Shown one piece after another: positions 26,401-40,200 of a stretch of DNA of 64,000 nucleotides. The stretch's first letter is position 1; each line of letters starts with the position of its first letter. The DNA is from Eledone cirrhosa (lineage: Eukaryota > Mollusca > Cephalopoda > Octopoda > Eledonidae). Position numbers and translations under genes: made by a program. The notes under the pieces are model-generated. The model was given only the letters and a program-made list of their open reading frames with translations, searched no databases and was not told the DNA's origin. The stretch spans positions 118,044,197 to 118,108,196 of the forward strand of contig OZ024744.1 in the NCBI GenBank assembly GCA_964016885.1. Direction: 5' to 3'.

Positions 26401-29400
26401 AAATAGAAAGAAAGAAAAAAAGAAAGGAGAAAGATAGAAGAGGAAAGAAAGAACGATTATATATATTGATAGTGAAAATAGAGTGCAGGAACAAATGAGT
26501 TTCAAAGGATAAATATACACAGCATAAGTATATCTAAGTGAGAGAAGAAATGAGATTAACGTGGAAGAATAATATTTATAATGCAGGATTCATTACGTTT
26601 TGATTATAATACTTATAATGATAGGTTGAAAAATTTGATTAAAATTAAATTAAAAATTAGAAATCAAAATTAAAGATTAAAATTTACCTTAATATTAAAG
26701 ATTTAATTTAATAATTTAATATTAATAATTAGTTTAAATGTGTATGTTAAGTATTATATATTATTTAAATAAATATATATTATTTTACATTAGAGCAAAT
26801 CTAGTATAGTTTATTTTATTAAAAGTTGTAAGTCAAAAATTTAAACATCCAAATAATTCTAAATTTATGAAAAATTTACGAGAGTTTACAAAAGAATAAC
26901 CACTTAGTTATATTATAGAAACAGTAAGGAAGTGTAAAGGAAGTTAGAAGTGATTTTTTAAGAACTCAGATGAGATCTTAAGGAATAAATGTTATAAAGT
27001 TAAAAAGTTAAACATTTTTTTATCTTAAGAATATAATTAAAACAAGAACCATGTGTTATTTTATACGAAGTCATAAATTTACTTGCTATAAAGTTAAAAC
27101 ATTTAAAAAAAATTATCTTAAGAATATATTTAAAGCATAAACCATAGGTTATTCCACTTATATATAAAAAACATACACATTTAAACTAATTATTAATATT
27201 AAATTATTAAATTAAATCTTTAATATTAAGGTAAATTTTAATCTTTAATTTTAAGGTAAATTTTAATCTTTAATTTTGATTTCTAATTTTTAATTTTAAT
27301 CTAATTTTTCAACCTATCATTATAAGTATTATAATCAAAACGTAATGAATCCTGCATTATAAATATTATTCTTCCACGTTATTCTCATTTCTTCTCTCAC
27401 TTAGATATACTTACGCTGAAACTCATTTCTTCATGCACTCTATCTTCACTATCAATATATATAATCGTTCTTTCTTTCCTCTTCTATCTTTCTTTCTTTT
27501 TTTTCTCTCTCCCTTACATCATCTTCTTCCAACAGTTTAATTTAGATAAATCTTTTCAACCTTTCGGACACTCATTTGCATACTCACTCATAATTTTGTA
27601 TCACCCTCAATAAATGTACTATCTCCACTATCCAGGAAGCTCCAACCGTTAAGGTTGTCTTTTTTTCCGGGTATGTCAATATTTATTTATAAAACAAATC
27701 TGTATTTTATCTGATGAAAGCGCACCATAATTTGCCTTGGTTGCCCTTGAAATAAGTATAATAAAATAAATATGGTTTTATAAATATAGTTTCCATTTAT
27801 TAATACATTGTATATATATATATATACATATAATTAGGATTTAGCTTCATAAATAGCTGTATACAGATATGTATTGAAATTTCGTATCTCTAAAGAAATA
27901 CGGTATGTTTATGGATGAACATTTAGAAAGCTGTAGCTATGCAAAATACCGGGGGGGCTATCGCCCTCTGGTGTGTCCAGAAAAAGCAAGGGAGACAATC
28001 GTTGATGCATTTCGAACTTAACTGGTTCTCTTGCGACTGCTAGATTTGAAAACATGAGAGAATATATATATATATATTATTTAATAAAAACTTAATATGT
28101 TTATTCACACATCTTCTAATGTAAGTAAACTTATATTTGCAATTAAATGCACTTTTGCTTGCATTTCGTACAATGCTTGGTTTGGCTCAAAATAAATATT
28201 ATTGTACCATAATAAATTATGCTATGAAATTTGGGAAATTAGCCCTTCACACTCTAGCATTTATACTGCCTGTATCTGGCCAGAATTCTCTCACCTCTTT
28301 CTGTTCAAACTGGCCATACCTGGCCTCTCATACCAAATTTAAGGTATTGTTCTCAAAATAAATAATATCAAAATCTCGCAGATTTGATATTGTGTGAAGT
28401 AAAGCCTTTACTGTGAAAATACAACAGTATATATAGAGTAATGTAAATGTTATGCGAGATATTATGTGAGGTAAAGCCTTTACTGTGAAAATACAACAGT
28501 ATATATAGAGTAATGTAAATGTTATGTGAGATATTATGTGAGGTAAAGCCTTTTCTGTGAAAATACAATAGTATATATAGAGTAATGTAAATGTTATGTG
28601 AGATATTATATGAGGTAAAGCCTTTACTGTGAAAATACAATAGTATATATAGAGTAATGTAAATGTTATGTGAGGTAAAGCCTTTACTGTGAAAATATAA
28701 TAGTATATATAGAGTAATGTAAATGTTATGTGAGATATTATATGAGGTAAAGTCTTTACTGTGAAAATACAATAGTATATATAGAGTAATGTAAATGTTA
28801 TGTGAGATAGAGCCTTTACTGTGAAAATACAATAGTATATATAGAGTAATGTAAATATTATTTGAGGTAAAGCCTTTACTGTGAAAATACAATAGTATAT
28901 ATAGAGTAATGTAAATGTTATGTGAGATATTATGTGAGGTAAAGCCTTTACTGTGAAAATACAATAGTATATATAGAGTAATGTAAATGTTATGTGAGAT
29001 ATTATGTGAGGTAAAGCCTTTACTGTGAAAATACAATAGTATATATAGAGTAATGTAAATGTTATGTGAGATATTATGTGAGGTAAAGCCTTTACTGAGA
29101 AAATACAATAGTATATATAGAGTAATGTAAATGTTATGTGAGATAAAGCCTTTACTGTGAAAATACAATAGTATATATAGAGTAACGTAAATGTTGATTA
29201 TGTGAGGTAAAGCCTTTACTGAGAAAATACAATCTTTATATCTTTATATATATAAAAGTGAGGATGTGTGTGTGTGTCTGTGTACAACTTTGGATACCTA
29301 AGGCTTTTACAGTTACCAACTGAATTTGACCAAATTTTCTGTGCACGTTGCACAGGTCGCTAAGATGGTCACATCACAAACATTTTTTTCAATCGACCCA

Positions 29401-32400
29401 CGTTGAGCAATAAAAAAAAATCGATATCAAAATTGATGTAAGGGAGATAACCAACTTTATTGACAATCCTTATAAAAAGGGAGATAACCAACTTTATTGA
29501 CAATCCTTATAAAGAGAGTGAGATATGGAGACCTTCGTTTTCAATTTTAAAACAACAATCATCGTTGGACTAAATTTCAGAAATATAAACATCAGATTCA
29601 TTTGAAGATAAATCACTAATATTATCGTTTGTTTCTTGTTTATTCTTTGCTGCACTTTCAAAGTTAAAAAAACACTTGTTGTTTTAACTTGTTTCACTAT
29701 ATTAAGTGTTAATTTTCGCGGTAAGGGCCTAATCTCGCAGCAGTCTCGAATTGACGAAATTTTGATGATGGTTTGTTTATTTTTAGAACAATCCTTATGG
29801 GACTTTGCATTCAAACCATTGGCACCTACAGCTTTTACATTTTTAAAGTAATTTCGTCCACATTTGAGGCAGGCATTATCTATGCTTCCAGCTGTATTCG
29901 TACACATCAAACTTTTTTGACAATGAAGGAACATACTGAACAGGATTCTTCCTGGATGTCCACGGATATATAAATCTATTGATACTGTGTGATCCACAGG
30001 ATGCAGTCAATTATCCAGTTGAATTTCTAAATTCTTTAAATCCTCCTGGTTTACCTCCTAATACATTGGTTCTGAAAGAGGGAACGCCAGTTATTTTGCT
30101 GAGAAATATCACTCCTCCAAAACTATGCAATGGTACACGCCTTGTGGTTAAAACCCTGTCTCCACTTAGTATTGACGCTACCATTCTATCCGGATGTGAT
30201 AACAAAAATTAGCCTGACTACATCAGGCCTGGATACTCCTTTCTCCTTTCGCCGAACCCAATTTCCCCTTCGTGTTGCCTTCGCGATGTCCATAAACAAG
30301 TCGCAAGGTCAAACTCTGTCCGTCGCTGGAAATCACTTGGATGAACCTTGCTTTTCGCACGGACAATTCTACGTTGCCTGCTCACGAGTTGGCAGTAGAG
30401 ATAATCTCTTTGCGTTTGTTCCAAAAAGAAAACAAAGAATATCGTCTATCCTGAAGTGCTTTAGTGTTAACAAAAACACTTATTACAGCTCTGCCTTGAC
30501 TTCATCTTACTCATTACAAAACATACCAATGAATATGTCATGCAGGATATTTTGGATTATAAGTTCAAAATTTAGCCATACACAGTAAAGGATGCTCTCA
30601 AAGAATAGATTTTCTCTTATTCTACTCTCATTGTTTTTTTTGTTTGTATACAACTCTGCTTTCATTACAACTTTTTGTACTTTAGCAAAATTGCCTGTTT
30701 TTTTTACAAATTTGCAACGTGTATTGTCTTTAATCATTTGTATAACTACATCCTGTTCAGTGTTTTCCTTCATTATCAACATAATTTTATGCGTACAAAG
30801 ATTGCACTAAATATTTGTTTGCATTAATTATTGAAGACTTCTGCTTATGTTGACAGGTTGGGGACAAATAATGTTCTTTTACTTCCTAGCTGCATATTCT
30901 TAGCATAATTTCAAACCCCGAGCAACGCCGGGTAAATCTGCTAGTAGTTTATATAGAGAGTAATGTAAATGTTATGTGAGATATTATGTGAGGTAAAGCC
31001 TTTACTGTGAAAATACAATAGTATATATAGAGTAATGTAAATATTATGTGAGGTAAAGCCTTTACTGTGAAAATACAATAGTATATATAGAGTAATGTAA
31101 ATGTTATGTGAGATATTATGTGAGGTAAAGCCTTTACTGTGAAAATACAATAGTATATATAGAGTAATGTAAATGTTATGTGAGGTAATTATGTGAGGTA
31201 AAGCCTTTACTGTGAGAATACAATAGTATATATAGAGTAATGTAAATGTTATGCGAGATATTATGTGAAGTAAAGCCTTTACTGTGAAAATATAATAGTA
31301 TATATAGAGTAATATAAATCCTACATTTAGTGTAGCTTATCTCCCTTGTACTGCTGAATTTGACTTAATGCAATATCGTAATGCACTAAACATTTACATC
31401 ACCGTTTAACAACCATTTTCCATGTTTGCCTGGGTTACACGGGTGGCCACATCATCAGACAAGTCTGGCCAGTTGGCCACACCATACACTGTTCACATAT
31501 ATTAAATTATTTATAACAATAAATTACCAAGCTTAGATGAGTTGAGAGAGAAACTGTGTATAAGAGGGACAAGTTGTGTGCAGGAGAGAAGACTGCGATG
31601 GTATGGACACGTGGTGCGCATGGAGGATGACCGCTGGGTAAAGAAGTGCCAAGAAATCCCAGTAGAAGGAAGATGCTGTAAAGGTAGACCGCGAAAAACA
31701 TGGGCGGAGGTGGTGAGAGCAGACCTCAGATCGCTGAAGCTCACAGAGGAGATGACGAAGTACCGTGACAAGTGGAGAAATACTAAATAGAACATGTCCC
31801 ACCTCTGTAAGCAGGGACAAGTGGAAATAAAATGATGATGATACCCAATTATGCTTCCATACTATAACATTCCTTTCATGTATTTTGGAAACCTTATTTA
31901 TTTACACAACACACAACCCAGTCTAACACCATTACCACTAGGTCACCACATACCTCCACTGTAGTATACTGGAGTAATGTGAAATGATGTGTTTTGTTCA
32001 AGAACACAACACACAACCCAGTCTAACACCCTTACCACTAGGTCACCACATACCTCCACTGTAGTATACTGGAGTAATGTGAAATGATGTGTTTTGTTCA
32101 AGAACACAACACACAACCCAGTCTAACACTCTAACCACTAGGCCACCACATACCTCACTGTAGTATACTGGAGTAATGTGAAATGAAGTGTTTTGTTCAC
32201 CCTTACCACTAGGTCACAGAACTCCAGTTTGTACAGGTGTAATCTAGTTTTGATTACATCACTTCAAACATTGCAGGTTTTGAGAGAAAAAAGAAGCACA
32301 AGTTTCAATACACATTCACACCCACACACAAGCAGAGTAAAGACAAACTTAATACAAATATGTGTCTCTCTTTATGATTGCTATTTATTAATATAATAAT

Positions 32401-33989
32401 AATGAAAATTATTGTGTACAGTGCTCAGGTGCACTACAATTCATCAATGGTGTGTGTGTAGTACAAAGAATAATGTACAAATGTCAGAAAAGTGAACAGT
32501 GTAAGAGTTGTGATATACACACAGATACATGCTTGTTTGCGTATGGAGGAGGAATATCAAGTGTTTGACAAAGAGAGATTGCTAAAATATGTATTATGTT
32601 CGATATAATAAAGTCCTTTCAAGACAGTGCTCCAGTATGGCATAGTCTAATAGCTGAAAGAAGTAAAAGAATGTAAAAAAAAATAAACCTTACTTTTTTG
32701 ATGAATATTTAGGAGGTGAAGTTATTTGTATTTCTTGTTTCCAAGAAGCCAGTAAATTCTTCTGTTTTTGTGTAAAAGCCTGAAGAGAGATAGAAAATAT
32801 TAAAATAATCAAACAAAGGGTTTCTGCGGGGGTTTATGGAGTTTTATTTACCTCCATTGCCACCACTATCTTTTTATGTTCGTTTTACCATGATGGCATA
32901 GGTTGAACAAGATCTCTTTTCTCGTAGGTATCATATGGCCGAATGTCAATCCATACCTTACTCCAAGTATGGTACTTGCACCGCTGATAATTATTCACAG
33001 AGGACACCCACTACTAGTTTCTCAGACATTGTTTATGAGAAACCGTAGCAAATGTCACAGTGACTAGTAAACACATGTATACTGCTGCCACTACCATTCC
33101 ATATGTCATAGTTTCTACAGTTTAATGCCCTTCCCAATGCCAACCACCTTACAGCAATAACACCTACTCTGTAGGACATCTCCGAATCAAATATTTTCTC
33201 TGTGTTTGCCATAATTCCTCTATTGAATAACTAATTGTGCAATCTACACCTGATGATGTCGCCAGTATCTTACGTAATCAGGCCATTGAAATATATATAG
33301 AGTTTTTTCAACAATAAAACTTTAAGGGAACCTCACCAGTCTGGCTTCCTGTTAATTTAATCAAAATAATATTCAACTCTGTTCATGCACCCCAATAGGA
33401 TACAACATCAAAGATGGATGAGTTATGTAACACAGTGCTTTTCCTACTATTACATCATGGTTAACTAAACGGAATGACCAGTTCTATCCAGAGGTCAACC
33501 ACCAAACTTGAATATATATATATATATATATTCAAGTTTGGTGGTTGACACTTATATTGTTTTGACCTGTTTAGCTTGATTTGCTTTTTGGCATAGGTGG
33601 TTAATGCCTTCTTGACCACTTTCTCAGTTTTGTATGGTGTCTTAACATATTGTTTAGCTCTGGTTTTTTAACTATGGAGCGCTTGCCAGCATTATTTCTG
33701 ATTTTTGCGTTTCGTTTCGCCTTTTCTACCCACCGAAATGCAATTCTCGCTAAATCTATATTTATATATATATATATAAATGCTTCTCTGATGATCTTTG
33801 CTTTTCCATTAATATCCATGTGATATCTAATGTTTTGCAAAGTGAAACTGTACAGTAAGAGCTACCCGGATAGGTAAATATTTATATTATATTTTTTAAT
33901 TTTGATTAATTTTGATTGTAAATTAATTTTGATTTATTTTGAAAAATTGGTTGAATTTTACTTGTTCTGCTTATCTTCATATATATGTA

Positions 33990-34076
<87 letters not shown>

Positions 34077-34177
34077 ATATATATATTTATTTCGTTTCTG
34101 AATTTGTTTAGCAAGATTCTTTATCTGAAATCGTGTGTTGAAACCGATATTGTTATACTTTGGGAGGGCCATGTTGC

Positions 34178-34222
<45 letters not shown>

Positions 34223-37200
34223 TCATTTATATATTCATATATATAAGAATGTATGATGAAAAGGAAATGAAAAGTATACATACCTCATGGTTTATACATT
34301 TATCAATTAGTTGCAAATATATATTTTGGCTTTCCTCATCGATTCTGTTTCCAACCAATAATTGGGTACAAACTACAGTAATAGAAAACAATGAGACATT
34401 ACTATCAATACAAGCATTACATTACAAATATGTTTTGTTAAGGTTTACATATATTCCGCTTGAGGTCGTTAGAGCGTCAGATAGAGTGCTTTGTTGTATT
34501 CAATAATGAGTACCGGCAATGCATGGGGGGGTTTAACCCTGCGATGGACTGGTGTCTTGTCCAGAGGGGAGTCTAACACTTTTGGTCACTTTCGGTAAGG
34601 GAACCGGGATAAGGACAGACCTGATGAGCGTCTGGGCTTGAGAGAGACTTTAAACCTGCAAGAGTCTGGCGTGTTGTCCAGGAGAAAGTCTTGTACTATC
34701 AGTCAGTGCACACTATGGAAAACAGGGGAAGCACCAGCTTGATGAACCAGCAGGTTGAAGACAGAATTCAGACTTCTGTTACGTTGACTTAGCAGTAGTC
34801 TGCTCTACAACTGATGGAAAATTTGATTCCCACAGGTGGTTTTATCACATATTGTCTCCTGTCAAAGTGCAAAAAGTACCCAGTCCACACTGTAATGTGG
34901 TTATGTAGGTGTCACAAAATAAGTACCCAGTATACTGTAAAGTGGTCATGTAGGTGTCACAACAAAAAGTACCCAGTACACACTGTAAAGTGGTCATGTA
35001 GCTGTCACAACAAAAAGTACCCAGTACACACTGTAAAGTTGTCATGTAGCTGTCACAACAAAAAGTACCCAGTACACACTGTAAAGTGGTCATGTAGGTG
35101 TCACAACAAAAAGTAACCAGTACACACTGTAAAGTGGTCATATAGGTGTCACAACATATAGTACCCAGTACACACTGTAAAGTGGTCATGTAGCTGTCAC
35201 AACAAAAAGTACCCAGTACACACTGTAAAGTTGTCATGTAGGTGTCACAACATGTAGTACCCAGTACACACTGTAAAGTGGTCATGTAGGTGTTACAACA
35301 TGTAGGACCCAGTACACACTGTAAAGTTGTCATGTAGCTGTCACAACAAAAAGTATCCAGTCCACACTGTAAAGTGGTCATGTAGGTGTCACAACAAAAA
35401 GTACCCAGTACACACTGTAAAGTGGTCATGTAGGTGTCACGACAAAAGGTACCAAGTACACACTGTAAAGTAGTCACGTAGGTGTCACAACAAAAAGTAC
35501 CCAGTACACACTGTAAAGTGGTCATGTAGGTGTTACAACATATAGTACCCAGTACACACTGTAAAGTGGTCAAGTAGCTGTCACAACAAAAAGTATCCAG
35601 TCCACACTGTAAAGTGGTCATGTAGGTGTCACAACAAAAAGTACCCAGTACACACTGTAAAGTAGTCATGTAGTTAACAAGAAAAAATACCCAGTACACA
35701 CTATAAAGTGGTCATGTAGGTGTCACAACAAAAAGTACCCAGTACACATTGTAAAGTGGTCATGTAGGTGTCACAGAAAAAAGTACCCAGTACACACTGT
35801 AAAGTGGTCATGTAGGTGTCACAACAAAAAGGACCCAGTACACACTGTAAAGTGGTCATGTAGGTGTCACAACAAAAAGGACCCAGTACACACTGTAAAG
35901 TGGTCATGTAGGTGTCACAACAAAAAGTACCCAGCACACACTATGTATGAAGTGGTCATGTAGGTGTCACAAGAAAAAAGTACCAAGTACACACTGTAAA
36001 GTAGTCATGTAGGTGTCACAACAAAAAGTACCCAGTACACACTGTAAAATGGTCATGTCGGTGTCACAACAAAAAGCACCCAGTACACACTGTAAAGTAG
36101 TCATATAGGTGTCACAACAAAAGGTACCCAGTACACAATGTAAAGTGGTCATGTAGGTGTCACAACAAATTGTACCCAATCCACACTGTAAAGTGGTCAT
36201 ATAGGTGTCACAACAAAAAATACTCAGTGCACACTGTAAAGTCATGTAGGTGTTATACTAAAAAGTACCCAGTACACACTGTAAAGTGGTCATATAGCTG
36301 TCACAATAAAATGCACCCTGTACATACTGTAAAGTGGTCATATAGGTGTCACAACAAAAAGTACCCCGTACACTGCAAACTGGTCATGTAGGTGTCACAA
36401 CAAAAAGTACCAAGTACACACTGTAAAGTGGTCATGTAGAAGTAACAACAAAATTACCCTGTACACGCTGCAAAGTGGTCATGTCGGTGTCACAACAAAA
36501 AGTAGCCAGTACACACTGTAAAGTGGTCATGTAGGTGTCACAACAAAAAGTAGCCAGTACACACTGTAAAGTTGTCATGTAGGTGTCAGAAGAAAAAAGT
36601 ACCCAGTACACACTATAAGGTGGCCTGTAGCTGTCACAACAAAACGTACCCAGTACACACTGTAAAGTGGTCATGTAAATGTCACAACGAAAAGTATCCA
36701 GTACACACTGTAAAGTGGTCATATAGCTGTCACAACAAAAAGCACCCTGTACACACTGTAAAGTGGTCATGTAAATGTCACAACGAAAAGTATCCAGTAC
36801 ACACTGTAAAGTGGTCATATAGCTGTCACAACAAAAAGCACCCTGTACATACTGTAAAGTGGTCATGTAGGTGTCACAACAAAAAGTACCCAGTACACAC
36901 TGTAAAGTGGTCATGTAGGTGTCACAACAAAAGGTACCCAGTACACACTGTAAAGTAGTCACGTAGGTGTCACAACAAAAAGTACCCAGTACACACTGTA
37001 AAGTGGTCATGTAGGTGTTACAACATATAGTACCCAGTACACACTGTAAAGTTGTCAAGTAGCTGTCACAGAAAAAAGTACCTAGTACACACTGTAAAGT
37101 GGTCATGTAGGTGTCAAAACAAAAAGTACCCAGTACACACTGTAAAGTGATCATGTAGGTGTCAAAACAAAAAGTACCCAGTACACACTGTAAAGTGGTC

Positions 37201-40200
37201 ATGTAGGTGCCACAACAAAAAGTACCCAGTACACACTATGTATGAAGTGGTCATGTAGGTGTCACAAGAAAAAAGTACCAAGTACACACTGTAAAGTAGT
37301 CATGTAGGTGTCACAACAAAAAGTACCCAGTACACACTGTAAAAGGGTCATGTCGGTGTCACAACAAAAAGCACCCAGTACACACTGTAAAGTAGTCATC
37401 TAGGTGTCACAACAAAAGGTACCCAGAACACAATGTAAAGTGGTCATGTAGGTGTCACAACAAATTGTACCCAGTCCACACTGTAAAGTGGTCATATAGA
37501 TGTCACAACAAAAAATACTCAGTGCACACTGTAAAGTCATGTAGGTGTTATACTAAAAAGTACCCAGTACACACTGTAAAGTGGTCATATAGCTGTCACA
37601 ATAAAATGCACCCTGTACATACTGTAAAATGGTCATATAGGTGTCACAACAAAAAGTACCCCGTACACTGTAAAGTGGTCGTGTAGCTGTCACAACAAAA
37701 AATACCCAGTACACACTGTAAAGTGGTCATGTAGAAGTAACAACAAAATTACCCTGTACACGCTGCAAAGTGGTCAATGTAGGTGTCACAACAAAAAGTA
37801 CCCAGTACGCACTGTAAAGTGGTCATGTAGGTGTCACAACAAAAGGTACCCAGTACACACTGTAAAGTAGTCACGTAGGTGTCACAACAAAAAGTACCCA
37901 GTACACACTGTAAAGTGGTCATGTAGGTGTTACAACATATAGTACCCAGTACACACTGTAAAGTTGTCAAGTAGCTGTCACAACAAAAAGTATCCAGTCC
38001 ACACTGTAAAGTGGTCATGTAGGTGTCACAACAAAAAGTACCCAGTACACACTGTAAAGTGGTCGTGTAGCTGTCACAACAAAAAGTACTCAGTACGCAC
38101 TGTAAAGTGGTCATGTAGGTGTCACAACAAAAAGTAGCCAGTACACACTGTAAAGTGGTCGTGTAGCTGTCACAACAAAAATTACCCAGTACACGCTGTA
38201 AAGTGGTCATGTAGGTGTCACAACAAAAAGTACCCAGTACACACTGTATAGTGGTCATGTAGGTGTCACAACAAAAAGTACCCAGTGCACACTGTAAGGT
38301 GGTCAAGTAGCTGTCACAACAAAACGTACCCAGTACACACTGTAAAGTGGTCATGTAGATGTAACAACAAAAAGTACCCAGTACACATTGTAAAGTGGTC
38401 ATGTAGGTGTCACAACAAAACGTACCCAGTACTCACTGTAAAGTGGTCATGTAGATGTCACAACAAAACATACCCAGTACTCACTGTAAAGTGGTCATGT
38501 AGATGTCACAACAAAACATACCCAGTACACACTGTAAAGTGGTCATGTAGGTGTCACAACAAAAAGTACCCAGTACACACTGTAAAGTGGTCATGTAGGT
38601 GTCACAACAAAATTACCCAGTACACACTGCAAAGTGGTCATGTAGATGTCACAATAAAAAATACCTAGTGCACAATGTAAACTCGTCATGTAGGTGTCAC
38701 AACAAAAAGTACCCAGTACACACTGTAAAGTGGTCATGTAGGTGTCACAACAAAAAGTACCCAGTACACACTGTAAAGTGGTCATGTAGGTGTCAGCAAA
38801 AAGTACCCAGTCCACACTGTAAAGTGGTCATGTAGGCATTACAACAAAAAGTACCCAGTCCACACTGTTAAGTGGTTATGTAGGTGTCACAACAAATGGT
38901 ACCCAGTACACACTGTAAAGTGGTCATGTAGATGTAGCAACAAAAAGCACCCAGTGCATACTCTAAAATGGTCATGTAAGTATCACAACAAAAAGTACCC
39001 AGTCCACACTGTAAAGTGGTCATGTAGGTGTCACAACAAAAAGCACCCAGTCCACACTGTAAAATAGTCATGTAGGTGTCACAACCAAATGCACCCATTA
39101 CACACTGTAAAGTGGTCATGTAGGTGTAATGACAAAAAGTACCACGTACACTGTAGGTGTTACAACAAAAAGTACCCAGTACATACTCTAAAATGGTCAT
39201 GTAGCTGTCACAACAAAAAGTAGCCAGTACACACTGTAAAGTGGTCATGTAGGTGTCACAGCAAAAAGTAACCCGTACACTATAAAGTGGTCATGTAGGT
39301 GTCACTGTAATGTGGTCATGTAGGTGTCATGATAAAGAGTACCCAGTACACACTGTAAACTCGTCATGTAGGTGTCACGATAAAATGTACCCAGCACACA
39401 CTGTAAAGTGGTCATGTAGGTGTCACAACAAAAAGTACCCAGTCCACACTGTAAAGTCGTCATGTAGGTGTCACAACAAAAAGTACTCAGTACGCACTGT
39501 AAAGTGGTCATGTAGGTGTCACAACAAAAAGTAGCCAGTACACACTGTAAAGTGGTCGTGTAGCTGTCACAACAAAAAATACCCAGTACACACTGTAAAG
39601 TGGTCATGTAGAAGTAACAACAAAATTACCCTGTACACGCTGCAAAGTGGTCATGTAGGTGTCACAACAAAAAGTACCCAGTAGACACTGTAAAGTGGTC
39701 ATGTAGGTGTCACAACATAAAGTAGCCAGTACACACTGTAAAGTTGTCATGTAGGTGTCACAACAAAATGTACCCAGTAGACACTGTAAAGTGGTCATGT
39801 AGGTGTCACAACAAAAAGTAGCCAGTACACACTGTAAAGTTGTCATGTAGGTGTCAGTAGAAAAAAGTACCCAGTACACACTATAAGGTGGCCCTGTAGC
39901 TGTCACAACAAAACGTACCCAGTACACACTGTAAAGTGGTCATGTAAATGTCACAACGAAAAGTATCCAGTACACACTGTAAAGTGGTCATATAGCTGTC
40001 ACAACAAAAAGCACCCTGTACATACTGTAAAGTGGTCATGTAGATGTCACAATAAAAAGTACCCAGTACACACTGTAAAGTGGTCATGTAGGTGCCACAA
40101 CAAAATGTGCCCGTTACACGCTGCAAAGTGGTCATGTAGGTGTCAAGATAAAAAGTACCCAGTACACACTGTAAAGTGGTCATGTAGGTGTCACAACAAA

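Larger units (their letters stand above)
29233..30944 (+). mobile_element. Helitron, 1712 bp, decayed
   Basis: The 5' end is TC (tctttatatctttatata). The 3' end is CTAG at 30941-30944, preceded by an accccgagcaacgccgggt hairpin, the standard Helitron terminus. Flanks read ...aatacaa and tagtttatatagag..., which rejoin as the minisatellite unit, so the insertion was between A and T without target duplication. Inside is a broken Pif1-type helicase. A 37-base direct repeat (agggagataaccaactttat..) lies at 29441 and 29478. Confidence 0.9.
28239..31320 (+). mobile_element. Second amplified MITE, interrupted by a Helitron
   Basis: The 5' unique part (tagcatttatactgcctgta, ctggccagaattctctcacc, then caaaatctcgcagatttgat) matches 145-290. 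Tandem 60/72-bp units follow at 28383-29232 and 30945-31315. This copy is in the opposite orientation to 2223-5640. The right terminus is not recognisable. Confidence 0.8.

Noticed and set aside
33902..34256. (YI)n frames
   Set aside because: Translations of (TA)n tracts near exon F.
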